The notes: generated by a model from the sequence alone, not told the origin. A DNA stretch of 64,000 nucleotides from Chryseobacterium sp. PMSZPI (GCF_002835665.1 NZ_PIZV01000060.1:22675-86674), one strand, 5' to 3'. Shown: positions 25,494 through 34,286, numbered from the stretch's first letter. A program made the numbers and translations.

Positions 25494-25811
25494 GTAAAAT
25501 TTTGATTTGAAAATTTTACTTCTTTATTTCATTTTAGTTAAAATGTTGATTATTAATTTATTATGTAATGTAGTGTGTCTCGTTTCATCAGTAAGGTTAA
25601 ATGATTTTTGATTGATGTTTTTAACGATAAGGAAATTGCCATTATAGAATCAATTTGATTGAGAACGCTATTCTTTGAATTTATATTTGTGGATATTTTT
25701 CCACAAGCTGATCAATATATTTCCACAACATTCATAAATTCTTACATCAATCTTAGAATATCTTTACTACCGTAATAACAATATCAATTAAGATATATAA
25801 AAGAATAATGA
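25494..25811. other. AT-rich intergenic spacer
   Basis: No gene was found in 318 bp. TTTTCCACAAG at 25696-25706 and TTTCCACAAC at 25720-25729 are two similar direct blocks, and TATCTTTA (25759-25766) is a one-mismatch -7 element. Nothing firm. Confidence 0.4.
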
Positions 25812-27392
25812 ATGGTTAAAATTTATACAAAATTATTTTTTGCAGTGTTAGCTTTAAGTCCGGCTATTGTTTTTTCTCAGGCAGGGAATGTTGGTGTTAA
25901 TACTGCTAATCCAGGTTCCACTATGGATATCTCCGGATCATTAGCCGCAAATTATAATGCTGTCAATACAAACTCTTATAATTTGACCTCAACAGACTTT
26001 CACGTCTCTTATAATGGAAGTTCCGATGCCGTTTTTAATCTTCCTTCTGCAATAAGTGGGATTGGAAACTATAAAGGACGGATCTATAGGATTAAAAATA
26101 ATACAAATTTTAGCATTACAGTAAATTCTGCAGTTCCAGAGACCATTAATGGAAGCCCTAGTGTTCTTGTACCGGCCAACCAAAGTGTAGAATTAGTTAA
26201 TACCGGGCTTACAGGAGCTGTTTCGTCTTGGGAGATACTTTCAAAAGGAACTTCTTCTACAGGAGATTATATTATTGTAAAGCCTAATGCTATTCAAACG
26301 ATATCTACCGGATCAGATGTTACATTCGGGTCTGTAATTGCAGTTAATAACATTACTTATAATGCAGGTGTTTTTAATTTGAAAGCCGGTAAAACATATG
26401 TGCTCCGTTGTCAGTTGCATGCTACAGAATTCTCATTGGCTGGAGGCTTCTTTGTCTATGAATGGGTGGATGCTTCAAATAATTCTGTTCTTCCTTCCAG
26501 TACCTCTGGTGTTGTTGATGCAATCAATAATTATCCTGCAACTTCAATAGGCGGTCAACCAGAAGCTTATGCTATTTACAGGCCTACAGTTGATGCTTCC
26601 GTAAAGGTAAGGCTAGGAGGAGCAGGAACCGCTCAGCTGAATCCTCAAATAGGATTTATGACCGTAACAGAACTTGCAGGAGGTAATGGAAATGGCGGAA
26701 CAACAATTATTAATAACAATATTACCGCGAGCAATGGTCTTACTTTATCAGGTACAGATGTAAAGCTGGGAGGAACTCTTTCACAAGCTACTAATATTGT
26801 AATGGCGGGAAATAATTTAAGTATTAATGGTGCCGGGAAAGTCCTGATGGGTACCAATACAGTACCGTCAGGTGCATCTAATGCAAAAGTAATAATTGAT
26901 AATGGCACTACCAATGGAGCTCTTCAGATTAAAGACGGTACTCAGCAGTTAGGTTATGTACTGACAAGTGATGCCAATGGTTTAGCAACATGGTCGTCCA
27001 CAGTTACTACAGCATTTGCTAATAATTGGACACCATATACCGGAACATTGGTAAATCCTTATACAGGAGGAACCGGGGGAGCCGGATTGAATACAGGGAT
27101 TCAGGTCACTATTCCGGCGAAGGGCTGGTATTTTTTTAGATGTGGAGTCGCCATTAATTCTGACTGTAATGATTACTTTTTCTATATTAACGGTATTGGT
27201 GATGTCTGGAGAAGCTACTGTGGATCAAACACTGCTGCATTCATGTTTCCCAGAGATCAGAACCGTGTATTGTATTTTGCTACACCAGGAACCTATACTG
27301 TTTTAGCTGGTAAAACAAATGGAGTAGTACCGGCCTCATTCAATGCTGGAAATCCTTCTTTTTATCTCGATTTTGTAAAATTCCAAAACTAA
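25812..27392 (+). CDS. Secreted surface protein of unknown function (VGVNTANPGSTMDI type)
   Basis: A 526-residue protein. The signal peptide (MVKIYTKLFFAVLALSPAIVFSQ) is followed by AGNVGVNTANPGSTMDISGS, the same head as the gene at 17882-19099. The body is a series of beta-rich stretches with many Asn, Gly and Thr. NGLTLSGTDVKLGGTL and ATNIVMAGNNLSINGAGKV resemble repeat strands of phage-tail-like or tail-fibre-type surface proteins. The C-terminal 110 residues (IPAKGWYFFRCGVAINS..) look like a C1q/jelly-roll-like unit. No catalytic or sorting motif. Probably extracellular; function unknown. Confidence 0.78.
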   Translation: MVKIYTKLFFAVLALSPAIVFSQAGNVGVNTANPGSTMDISGSLAANYNAVNTNSYNLTSTDFHVSYNGSSDAVFNLPSAISGIGNYKGRIYRIKNNTNFSITVNSAVPETINGSPSVLVPANQSVELVNTGLTGAVSSWEILSKGTSSTGDYIIVKPNAIQTISTGSDVTFGSVIAVNNITYNAGVFNLKAGKTYVLRCQLHATEFSLAGGFFVYEWVDASNNSVLPSSTSGVVDAINNYPATSIGGQPEAYAIYRPTVDASVKVRLGGAGTAQLNPQIGFMTVTELAGGNGNGGTTIINNNITASNGLTLSGTDVKLGGTLSQATNIVMAGNNLSINGAGKVLMGTNTVPSGASNAKVIIDNGTTNGALQIKDGTQQLGYVLTSDANGLATWSSTVTTAFANNWTPYTGTLVNPYTGGTGGAGLNTGIQVTIPAKGWYFFRCGVAINSDCNDYFFYINGIGDVWRSYCGSNTAAFMFPRDQNRVLYFATPGTYTVLAGKTNGVVPASFNAGNPSFYLDFVKFQN

Positions 27393-27448
27393 TATAGCAA
27401 CCTTTTTACTGGAATAATAAGATTCAGCAATTCTAATAAAACAGATTA

Positions 27449-27486
27449 CAATACTGCAAGGAATAAATCCTTGCAGTATTGTTTTG
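27449..27486 (+). terminator. Terminator between convergent genes
   Basis: A perfect 14-bp stem, 27449-27462 and 27468-27481 (CAATACTGCAAGGA), loop ATAAA, then TTTTG on the plus strand. Confidence 0.9.
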
Positions 27487-27499
27487 TATGATTGCTTTA

Positions 27500-28141
27500 T
27501 TAAGCCTCAATAAACTCCAAAAGGTCTTTGTTAATTGTTTCGTGCTCCGTAGTAGGCATTCCGTGAGGGAAACCTGGGTATGTAATCAGTTCACTTGGAT
27601 TTTCAAAGCTGTATTTTTTTGCAGAATTTTTTTTGAGTAAATAGTAGGTATCAATACCTTTATCTACATCGTTGAGCGATTCCTTTCTTATAGCTCGATA
27701 AATAGATCTTTTAGGAATACCACTTGCGTAGTTAATCAGATGACGTATGGTTACTTTCTCCGACCATTTGGGCAATCCTAAATTAAATTTGGGAATCGGG
27801 TCATCAAGATTAAGAAGACCACGCTCCACCAAAATCATGATGGAAACCGCATCAAACTCCTTTGCAATAGAGCCTGGATTAAATATTGATTTGTTATTTA
27901 ATTCCGTTTGTTTCGTTTCATCGGTAAAACCAAATGATTTTTTGTAAATAATGGTATTGTTTTTAACAACAAGAACATTTCCGTTGAATAAGCCTCTTTC
28001 ATAAGCCTTTGTCATCACGGAATCAATTTTACCGGCATAAGCGGAACCTTTTTCTGTTTTCAAATGTCTGGTGCCGCAGCTAAATACAATCAATAAGGTT
28101 AAAAAGGAGCTGGTATTTCTTGCTCTAGTAAGTGTTTTCAT
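27500..28141 (-). pseudogene. Truncated beta-lactamase-type serine hydrolase fused to a haloperoxidase tail
   Basis: An open frame of 213 codons. Residues 1-187 are the start of a class C beta-lactamase/DD-peptidase-type hydrolase: lipoprotein-like signal (LLIVFSCGTRH), FNPGSIAKEF with the SxxK motif, and LINYASGIP in place of YxN. The family normally needs about 150-250 more residues, including the K-T-G box, which are missing. From LITYPGFPHGMPTTEHETIN on, the last 26 codons and the DNA beyond (27498-27589) match the end of the hydrolase gene at 9286-9377. The result is a chimera that cannot have the full active site. It is still open and could be translated. Confidence 0.85.
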
Positions 28142-28175
28142 GAGTGTTTGTTATTATTTTTTTAGTTTAAGCTCT

Positions 28176-28210
28176 AATCTTTGTCAAGGTTCCAAACCTT
28201 GACAAAGATT
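28176..28210. repeat. Perfect 16-bp hairpin
   Basis: AATCTTTGTCAAGGTT (28176-28191) is followed by CCA and its exact complement (28195-28210). It lies 35 bp before the broken hydrolase gene. It looks like a dispersed palindrome rather than a terminator, as no T run follows. Confidence 0.7.
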
Positions 28211-28305
28211 ATGAAATAGGTAGCTTTTTGGATTTGATTCTATGGTGAATATTGATGTTTTTGTAATATATCAGTCAAGGTCTATTTCATTTAATATAGC
28301 TGCAA

Positions 28306-28684
28306 TTTAATATTTAAATAGGAAAGCTTTAAAATGGAACAAGAGCAAAAGTTGTGGGGCTTAGAATATTTAATTTTTAAATTTTACGCAAAGGATTTCT
28401 ATTATCCGGTGTTGTATTTTAGGAAGCAAAGAGCTGAATCAATTGTATTGATTCTTTCTAAGCGTACGCCTATCTACATCGCTTCATCAGCGACTTTTGT
28501 CGCTTTCTTAGCTCTCTTATCAATAATGAATTGAATCTTGTCTTTGCGTTGAAATTAAATTTCAATATAAAGCTTAGAGACGTGAAAGATAGAACATTTT
28601 TCCTCTTTAGATTAACCAAACTTTTTGCTTAGTCCACAACTTTTGGAACTGATCTTTAATATTTAAATAGGAAAGCTTTAAAAT
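28306..28684. repeat. Pair of 30-bp direct repeats bracketing a palindromic non-coding segment
   Basis: 28306-28335 and 28655-28684 are identical over 30 bp (TTTAATATTTAAATAGGAAA and ten more bases). Between them CAAAAGTTGTGG (28346-28357) has an inverted partner CCACAACTTTTGG (28634-28646), and TTACGCAAAG has the partner CTTTGCG. No real gene is seen in the 28142-28746 gap; a 66-codon plus-strand frame at 28334 lies wholly within these repeats. Confidence 0.7.
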
Positions 28685-28707
28685 TTATTAAGAGTTGAAA
28701 TATGGTA

Positions 28708-28745
28708 ATAAAAAAACGGCAAATATCTATGATATTTGCCGTTTT
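28708..28745 (-). terminator. Terminator of tRNA-Arg
   Basis: On the minus strand a perfect 15-bp stem (28745-28731 with 28727-28713) has a 3-nt loop and TTTTTT behind it. It sits directly after the tRNA 3' end. Confidence 0.88.
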
Positions 28746-28746
28746 G

Positions 28747-28820
28747 TGAGCTCGACAGGATTCAAACCTGTAACCTTCTGAGCCGTAATCAGATGCGCTA
28801 TTCAGTTGCGCCACGAGCCC
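28747..28820 (-). tRNA. tRNA-Arg (anticodon ACG)
   Basis: On the minus strand the cloverleaf is complete: acceptor GGGCTCG pairs with CGAGCTC (one G-U), D stem GCGC/GCGC, anticodon stem TCTGA/TCAGA with loop TTACGGC, and T arm ACAGG-TTTGAAT-CCTGT. Anticodon ACG reads CGN Arg codons after A-to-I editing. CCA is not encoded. 74 nt in all. Confidence 0.96.
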
Positions 28821-28847
28821 GTTTGTTATCTTGTTGTTTAACGGTTG

Positions 28848-28855
28848 CAAATATA
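28848..28855 (-). promoter_or_regulatory. -7 element of the tRNA-Arg promoter
   Basis: TATATTTG on the minus strand, 27 bp before the tRNA 5' end. No clear TTG is seen upstream. Confidence 0.5.
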
Positions 28856-28879
28856 CCACTTTTTTCCGTTCTTTGAAGA

Positions 28880-29926
28880 ATGAAACAGAAAATTTTACTT
28901 TTATTTACGGTATTTTCGCTAATTGCCTGTAAAAGAGAATCAAAAATTTCGTCCTCAGACTGGACAAATATCTCAAAACGTACCCAATACAAGGAACAAG
29001 AAGGAAACTTGGAGTTGAAATCGGGAAATTTCACCTACAATTTCAACAAAAATCAAACTCCTTTTAAAAAAATCATCTTGCTTAATGCAAGTATGGCAGG
29101 GTATATTTCAGAGCTTGGTGCAGAAAATCTGATCATCGGAGTGTCGAGTCCGGAATATATTTATTCGGAAAAAATCCAGAACCTATTGAAAGAAGGAAAA
29201 ATTCAAAATGTAGGAAGCGAGCAGAAGTACGATGTTGAAAAAATTATTTCCCTGAAACCCGATGCGATTTTTACCAATCATATTGCAAGTTTTGATAACA
29301 CCTATGAACTGTTGAAAAATAACGGAATCCAAGTAGTGTTTTTAGATGAATATATGGAACAGCAACCGTTGGAAAAAACAGCATATATCAGGCTTTTTGG
29401 AGAACTTTTAGGAAAAGAAAAAGAAGCGGGAGAGAAATATCTGGAAATTGAGAAAAGCTATAATGAATTGAAACAATTAGCTTCAACAGCAAAAGAAAAA
29501 CCGGTTGTTTTAGCTAATGAAATGTATGGTGATGTGTGGTATCTTCCGGGAGGAAATACTTCTGTAGCCCATTATATTGCTGATGCCAATGCTTCTTATA
29601 TCATGAAAGATAATAAAGATGAAAAAGCTTTAACCATGAGTTTTGAGGAAGTATATGCAAAAGCAGGCGGAGTCCAATATTGGGTTAATGCAGGAAGTCA
29701 CACTTCTAAAAAGGAAATGTTGAAAATGAATGGCTTCTATGGAAAGCTTGACGTATTCAATAAAGGAAAAATTTATACGATGACCGGTAAAGAAAGACAG
29801 AAAGCGAATGATTTCTTTGAAAGCGGTGCCGTAAGATCCGATCTGATTCTTAAAGATTACATTAAAATTTTTCACCCTGAATTGCTGCCTAATTATCAAC
29901 TGACTTATATGAAAGAGTTGCAGTAA
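28880..29926 (+). CDS. ABC transporter substrate-binding lipoprotein (BtuF/FepB-type, helical-backbone metal receptor)
   Basis: A 348-residue protein. MKQKILLLFTVFSLIACKRE is a lipoprotein signal (Cys17). KKIILLNASMAGYISELGAENLIIGVSSPEY and VEKIISLKPDAIFTNH are the N-lobe hallmarks of the cobalamin/Fe-siderophore-binding (TroA-like) fold. A long backbone helix follows (EKTAYIRLFGELLGKEKEAG) and then the C lobe (FEEVYAKAGGVQYWVNAG). No permease or ATPase gene is next to it, so it must serve a transporter encoded elsewhere. The ligand (heme, siderophore or B12) cannot be told. mtgA follows but has its own promoter. Confidence 0.88.
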   Translation: MKQKILLLFTVFSLIACKRESKISSSDWTNISKRTQYKEQEGNLELKSGNFTYNFNKNQTPFKKIILLNASMAGYISELGAENLIIGVSSPEYIYSEKIQNLLKEGKIQNVGSEQKYDVEKIISLKPDAIFTNHIASFDNTYELLKNNGIQVVFLDEYMEQQPLEKTAYIRLFGELLGKEKEAGEKYLEIEKSYNELKQLASTAKEKPVVLANEMYGDVWYLPGGNTSVAHYIADANASYIMKDNKDEKALTMSFEEVYAKAGGVQYWVNAGSHTSKKEMLKMNGFYGKLDVFNKGKIYTMTGKERQKANDFFESGAVRSDLILKDYIKIFHPELLPNYQLTYMKELQ

Positions 29927-29948
29927 CTCGGACTATTGCTTATTTTTG
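29918..29948 (+). promoter_or_regulatory. Promoter of mtgA
   Basis: TTG (29918-29920), 20 bp, TATTTTTG (29941-29948). The likely transcript starts about 14 nt before ATG 29969, which also argues against the upstream ATG at 29936. Confidence 0.65.
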
Positions 29949-29968
29949 CCTTTCCTTTTTATAAAGTT

Positions 29969-30613
29969 ATGTGGAAAAAAATTAAACAACTGATTTTCAT
30001 TATTCTTGCTCTAAATGTAATTTTTATTATTTGGGGAAGATTCTTTAATCCGCCTATTACCATCACCCAGATAGGAGGACTTTTTGAATATGGAAAATTA
30101 CATAGAGACTATATTTCCTATGATGAAATGGGTAATAATGTAAAAAAAGCTGTAATTGCTTCTGAAGATCAGAAATTTTTCGACCATAACGGCTTCGATT
30201 ATACGGCGATTGAAAAAGCGATGAAGCATAACGAACAGGGAAAGAAAATAAGAGGAGGAAGTACCATTTCTCAGCAGACGGCAAAAAATGTCTTTCTTTG
30301 GCAAGGCCGAAGCTGGATCAGAAAAGGGCTGGAAGCCGTTTATACTTTCATTATCGAGAAAGTATGGGGAAAAGATATCATTCTTGAACGATACCTGAAT
30401 TCTATCGAAATGGGGCAGGGAGTATTTGGTGTGGAAGCTGCCGCTCAATATTATTTTGGAAAATCATCCAAAGATTTAAGTGCCTCAGATGCAGCTTGGA
30501 TTGCCGCTGTATTGCCTAATCCAAAGAAGTACGACCCTAAAAATCCATCCCCTTATTTGAGGAAGAAACACAATTGGATTATGAGACAGATGAGGAATGT
30601 GAGTTTGAAATAG
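29969..30613 (+). CDS. mtgA: Monofunctional peptidoglycan glycosyltransferase
   Basis: The frame opens at 29936, but ATG 29969 (MWKKIKQLIF) gives the usual short cytoplasmic end plus one membrane anchor and fits the promoter position; 214 residues. GT51 motifs are all present: VIASEDQKFFDHNGFD (catalytic Glu), IRGGSTISQQTAKNVFL, KVWGKDIILERYLNSIEMG and GVEAAAQYYFGKSSKDL. It polymerises lipid II into glycan strands at the outer face of the inner membrane and has no transpeptidase domain. Length equals the family norm. The next gene follows after 13 bp. Confidence 0.94.
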   Translation: MWKKIKQLIFIILALNVIFIIWGRFFNPPITITQIGGLFEYGKLHRDYISYDEMGNNVKKAVIASEDQKFFDHNGFDYTAIEKAMKHNEQGKKIRGGSTISQQTAKNVFLWQGRSWIRKGLEAVYTFIIEKVWGKDIILERYLNSIEMGQGVFGVEAAAQYYFGKSSKDLSASDAAWIAAVLPNPKKYDPKNPSPYLRKKHNWIMRQMRNVSLK

Positions 30614-30626
30614 TATCTTTGTACTA

Positions 30627-32657
30627 ATGAAATTCTTTAATTCCAGCACAAATTTTGAGTCAGTTCTTAAAAAATATTTTTCTTTTAAGAACGAAACCCT
30701 TTCTTTAGAGCCATTTGCAGAGTTTTTAGAGAGTGTTAAAAGGGCGGATTTTACCGATGTGCTCAATTTTCTCAGAAGCAATCCGAATTTTGCTGAGAAC
30801 TTTAAACATTACATTCATAATATTTTTAAAGACAGGCCTTTCAACCTATCCTTAACGGAAGCGAATATTCTTTCTGAAAATGCCTTCTTTCCTGAACTCA
30901 AAAAGAGAATCCTGAATAAGGTTCTTCCCCCTGTTGAGAACGAGAAGACGGTATGGTACATGATCGATAACGTCAGTATGAGGCCGAAAAAGGATTTAAA
31001 ATATTTACATAACCTTCCTGAAAATGAGATTGATGAGTTCCTGTCTATTATAGGAGCCTCCGATTTTATTATTAAACCCAATGTGAAGAAAGAGCTTATT
31101 TTCTCAATGAACATTCTTTCATGGAGGGTAACGGGAATGGCCATGGAAGTAGAAGTGGTGAGAATGGCTCCACAATACCGAAACCTGGATAATCCATTTC
31201 TGGCGCTTCAAAATGAATTGGAAACATTAGCAGATGATCTGGTAAAAGATCCGGAGCTGCAACTTCATTCTAAAGACAGTCGATATAAACAGATCAAAAT
31301 TTATGCTGAGCAATGCCTTGAGTTTGTTAATATAGCCTTTAAAAACTCAGCAAAATATGGTATTTCGGGAAAAATCAATCAATCGTTGTTGAAGATCCGT
31401 CAGCAGACTAAAAGGATTTATGAAATCGTACAGTTATTGGTGATTGACACGGATGAAGATGTGTTGGTTAAGTCCAAACAATTGGTCTTTAATATATTGA
31501 GTTATAAGTCTCATAAAAATAATATTGCAGACCTGATCAATGATAGTACAAGATTAATTTCCCATCTTATTACCAACCATACTGCAGAAGCGGGAACCCA
31601 TTATATTACTTCTACGAGGAAAGAATATATGACCATGTTCTATAAAGCCAGTGGTGGTGGGATTATTGTAGGAGCACTTTGCGTATTGAAAATGCTTTAC
31701 GGTTATATTCCGGGAAGTGATTTTTCCCATGCATTTTTGTATTCGATGAATTATGCGATGGGATTTGTGATGATTTATCTGATGGGATTTACGTTGGCAA
31801 CAAAGCAGCCGGCGATGACTGCTGCAACAATGACTAAAGTCTTATCCGAGGAAGGAAACAGTAAAAGAAATAATACCGAATTTGCTCATCTTGTATCCAA
31901 GTTATTCCGAAGCCAGTTTATTGCTTTTGTAGGAAATGTATTGCTTGCTTTTCCGATAGCATTAGCTATTATTTATGGTTTGGATGTCTTTTTTTCACAG
32001 AATCTTGCTGTTGAAAGATCAGATAAATTATTAAAGGATCTGGACCCTTTTAAATCCAAAGCGATTCTGCATGCGAGTATTGCCGGTTTCTATCTGTTCA
32101 TTTCAGGGATTATTTCAGGGAATATCGGAAACAATTCCGTGTTTTATCAGATTCCGGAAAGGATCGCGAAAAACTTATCTATCAGAAATTTCTTTGGGAA
32201 AAAATTTGCAAAAGGATTATCTAAATATTATGCTAAAAACTGGCCGGGAATTATCTCTAATTTTTGGTTCGGGGTTTTCTTGGGGGCAACTGCTCCGGTA
32301 GGGATGTTTTTCGGTCTCGATTTAGACATCAGGCACATTACCTTTGCCGCAGGAAACTTCGCTTTAGGCCTTTACGGAAAAGACTTTTCTGTAGATTCTT
32401 ATACCTTCTGGATTTCTTTTTTTACGGTCTTTTTAATAGGGTTCTTTAACTTTCTGGTAAGTTTCAGTTTGTCTATGTTCCTTGCGTTTAGATCAAGAAA
32501 GATGAACTTCGGACAGGTAAGTGAGATCTATAAAGAAATTTTCAGGTATTTCGTAAAGCATCCGCTGAAATTCTTCCTGCCATTAAGTTCAGGATTGGAC
32601 AAAAAAGCAGATGACCTGATGAGCAGTACGATTTCCAATAAATCGGAAGAGCACTGA
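30627..32657 (+). CDS. Gcr / site-specific-recombinase-named family membrane protein
   Basis: A 676-residue protein. The N-terminal half (1-330) is soluble and helical (SVKRADFTDVLNFLRSNPNF, DNVSMRPKKDLKYLHNLPE). The C-terminal half has about six membrane helices (GGGIIVGALCVLKMLYGYIPG, YAMGFVMIYLMGFTLATKQPAM, FWFGVFLGATAPVGMFFGLD, DIRHITFAAGNFALGLYG). This is the family known as site-specific recombinase Gcr (SpecificRecomb). Despite that name it has no visible tyrosine or serine recombinase active site and is built as a membrane protein, so the label is probably wrong. It lies 13 bp behind mtgA, suggesting an envelope role. Confidence 0.82.
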   Translation: MKFFNSSTNFESVLKKYFSFKNETLSLEPFAEFLESVKRADFTDVLNFLRSNPNFAENFKHYIHNIFKDRPFNLSLTEANILSENAFFPELKKRILNKVLPPVENEKTVWYMIDNVSMRPKKDLKYLHNLPENEIDEFLSIIGASDFIIKPNVKKELIFSMNILSWRVTGMAMEVEVVRMAPQYRNLDNPFLALQNELETLADDLVKDPELQLHSKDSRYKQIKIYAEQCLEFVNIAFKNSAKYGISGKINQSLLKIRQQTKRIYEIVQLLVIDTDEDVLVKSKQLVFNILSYKSHKNNIADLINDSTRLISHLITNHTAEAGTHYITSTRKEYMTMFYKASGGGIIVGALCVLKMLYGYIPGSDFSHAFLYSMNYAMGFVMIYLMGFTLATKQPAMTAATMTKVLSEEGNSKRNNTEFAHLVSKLFRSQFIAFVGNVLLAFPIALAIIYGLDVFFSQNLAVERSDKLLKDLDPFKSKAILHASIAGFYLFISGIISGNIGNNSVFYQIPERIAKNLSIRNFFGKKFAKGLSKYYAKNWPGIISNFWFGVFLGATAPVGMFFGLDLDIRHITFAAGNFALGLYGKDFSVDSYTFWISFFTVFLIGFFNFLVSFSLSMFLAFRSRKMNFGQVSEIYKEIFRYFVKHPLKFFLPLSSGLDKKADDLMSSTISNKSEEH

Positions 32658-32677
32658 TCAGGTTTAATAATATAAAT

Positions 32678-32720
32678 AACAAAAAAGCAGACTGCCTTTA
32701 AGACAGTCTGCTTTTTTGTT
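32678..32720. terminator. Bidirectional terminator after the Gcr-family gene
   Basis: A 17-bp perfect stem, 32678-32694 and 32704-32720, with A run on one side and T run on the other. Confidence 0.92.
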
Positions 32721-32907
32721 ATCCTGCTGCAACAGTTTATTATGGTCTACAATCAGTAATAAGACATAATGTAGGAAATGATCCCGACAGTATACTGGTC
32801 GGTCTCCATCGCTGATTTGTTTTAGTTTTTTGTACAGTAAGTGCTTTTTTTATGATAATTTGATTTTATTTATAGACTCTGAGTATGTCAATTATCCTTG
32901 GGATATT

Positions 32908-33525
32908 TTATTTTTTTAACAGTTCAATATGCTTTTCCAATTCAGAAAAAGGAGCATAGCCTTGTTCAATAATGGTATATTTTCCATCTTTTTCAACCAG
33001 CATTGTTGGGAAAGATTGGGCGTATTGCGCAGCTTTATGAAAGTTGTGCAGAGTAACCTGTTTCATTTCTTCTGAATGAAAAGCCTCTAAAAATCGTTGT
33101 GGATCAATACTCAAATTTTCACAAATCTCAAGGTAGGTAGCATCAAGATTGAGATCCTTTCCCCAATAATATCTTGCTTTTTGTACAGCAACCATGAAGG
33201 GAACCGTTTGTTCAGGAGCAATTGTTTTTACTGAAACCATCGCTCTGGATGGAATTTCACTATCCAATACAATTTCTTGCTTTAACAACTCAAAATAACC
33301 TTCACCAAATGTTATTCCCGTACGTTCTGCTACAGCTTCATCATGTTTAAGAAAGAAATTAACCATCTGCGGTGATTGTTTTCTAACATTAGAGCCAGTC
33401 CACATTCCGCCGGAAAGGATTTCAAAATCCAAATCGTTTTTGTACTGGTTGTATAGTTTTAACATGTTGTCGGAATTACCGAAGCACCATCCGCAAAGGG
33501 GATCCATGATATATATAATTCTCAT
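32908..33525 (-). CDS. DsbA-family thioredoxin-fold protein (FrnE-like)
   Basis: A 205-residue protein with no signal peptide. The redox motif CGWC (Cys11-Cys14) is in MRIIYIMDPLCGWCFG. FEILSGGMWTGSNVRKQ, then RAMVSVKTIAPE and a helical insert typical of DsbA/FrnE come next, and the cis-Pro region FPTMLVEKDGKYT ends the thioredoxin fold. FrnE-like proteins act as cytoplasmic disulfide oxidoreductases or isomerases. It is the last of the minus-strand group; a repeat-filled 289-bp gap separates it from the SnoaL-like gene, so a separate promoter is likely. Confidence 0.85.
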   Translation of the reverse strand: MRIIYIMDPLCGWCFGNSDNMLKLYNQYKNDLDFEILSGGMWTGSNVRKQSPQMVNFFLKHDEAVAERTGITFGEGYFELLKQEIVLDSEIPSRAMVSVKTIAPEQTVPFMVAVQKARYYWGKDLNLDATYLEICENLSIDPQRFLEAFHSEEMKQVTLHNFHKAAQYAQSFPTMLVEKDGKYTIIEQGYAPFSELEKHIELLKK

Positions 33526-33640
33526 TTTTTTGTTTTTAGATGTGTTTTGAGCTTAATATAAGTAAATTCAAAGCTCATATTGTTAACCTGAGTTCGTGAC
33601 AAAATTGTTTGTCAGTATTCCATTCATTTATATTATTACA

Positions 33641-33801
33641 ACGCAATGCTCGCAAAGATTTTTTTTAGATCCTTATGTTTTTAAGATCGCAAAGGCGTTT
33701 CACTCAGCAATGAAGCTGAGAATATCTTCGCTAAATGAAATGCATTTGCGAACGTTTTTTTTTCAAGTTTGATTAAAAAACTCTTGTGATCCTGACGTTA
33801 A
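33641..33801 (+). repeat. Dispersed repeat family B, copy 1
   Basis: AAGATCGC-AAGG-GTTTCACTCAGCAATGAAGC, then TATCTT-GCT-AATGAAAT-C-TTTGCGAAC and GATC-...-GCGTTAAAA, match 45056-45215 in the same order and orientation. Non-coding. Confidence 0.8.
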
Positions 33802-33814
33802 AATTCTTGCAATT

Positions 33815-34276
33815 CTATTTCATCGCATCTACAACTGTTTTGCTGTCTACGAATTGTTCAAATTTTACGATTTTACCGTCTTTCAGATGCCAGATATGAG
33901 CAACGCGGGCAGAAAAGGGCTTCATAGTTACTTTATAGGTTCCGGTATAAGTTCCAAAAGCAACTACCTTATCACCCTCAGCAACATAATTTTCCGGTGT
34001 GAACTTATAATCAATCCATTCGCTTCCCAAACGGCTGAAAACGTTTTTGGTAATTTCTTCCAATCCTACATAGGTTCCAGCATAAGGAAAGCCTTTAGCT
34101 TCTGTCCATTGAACATCATCTGCAACATGACTAGCCAGTGCTTTTCCGTTTTCTTCAGATGTTTTTCCTTCGTATGTACTTTTTACAATTTCTAAATTGG
34201 TCATTGTTATATTCTTTTTTATTGAACAGCCTGATAGCAGAAGTACGGCCATCAGACTGTAAATGATGGATTTCAT
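33815..34276 (-). CDS. SnoaL/NTF2-like lipoprotein
   Basis: A 153-residue protein. MKSIIYSLMAVLLLSGCSIKKN is a lipoprotein signal (Cys17). Residues 28-150 have the NTF2-like pattern of SnoaL-type ketosteroid-isomerase-like proteins: NLEIVKSTYEGK, ALASHVADDVQWTEAKGFPY, GTYVGLEEITKNVFSRLG, DKVVAFGTYTG, HIWHLKDGKIVKFEQFVD. Such folds bind or convert small hydrophobic molecules. The ATG at 34201 (MTNLEIVK) would give a cytoplasmic form, but the lipoprotein leader is intact. It lies 10 bp behind the MBL-fold gene and so shares its double operator-promoter. Confidence 0.86.
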   Translation of the reverse strand: MKSIIYSLMAVLLLSGCSIKKNITMTNLEIVKSTYEGKTSEENGKALASHVADDVQWTEAKGFPYAGTYVGLEEITKNVFSRLGSEWIDYKFTPENYVAEGDKVVAFGTYTGTYKVTMKPFSARVAHIWHLKDGKIVKFEQFVDSKTVVDAMK

Positions 34277-34286
34277 AAGTTTGGGA

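Noticed and set aside
28176..28210. Perfect hairpin as a terminator
   Set aside because: No T run on either side and no gene ending close by.
28334..28534. 66-codon plus-strand frame in the repeat-filled gap
   Set aside because: It lies inside direct and inverted repeats and has no family resemblance or ribosome-binding site.
30627..32657. Gcr-family gene as evidence for a mobile element near tRNA-Arg
   Set aside because: The protein is a membrane protein without integrase motifs; no att-like repeat of the tRNA end was seen.
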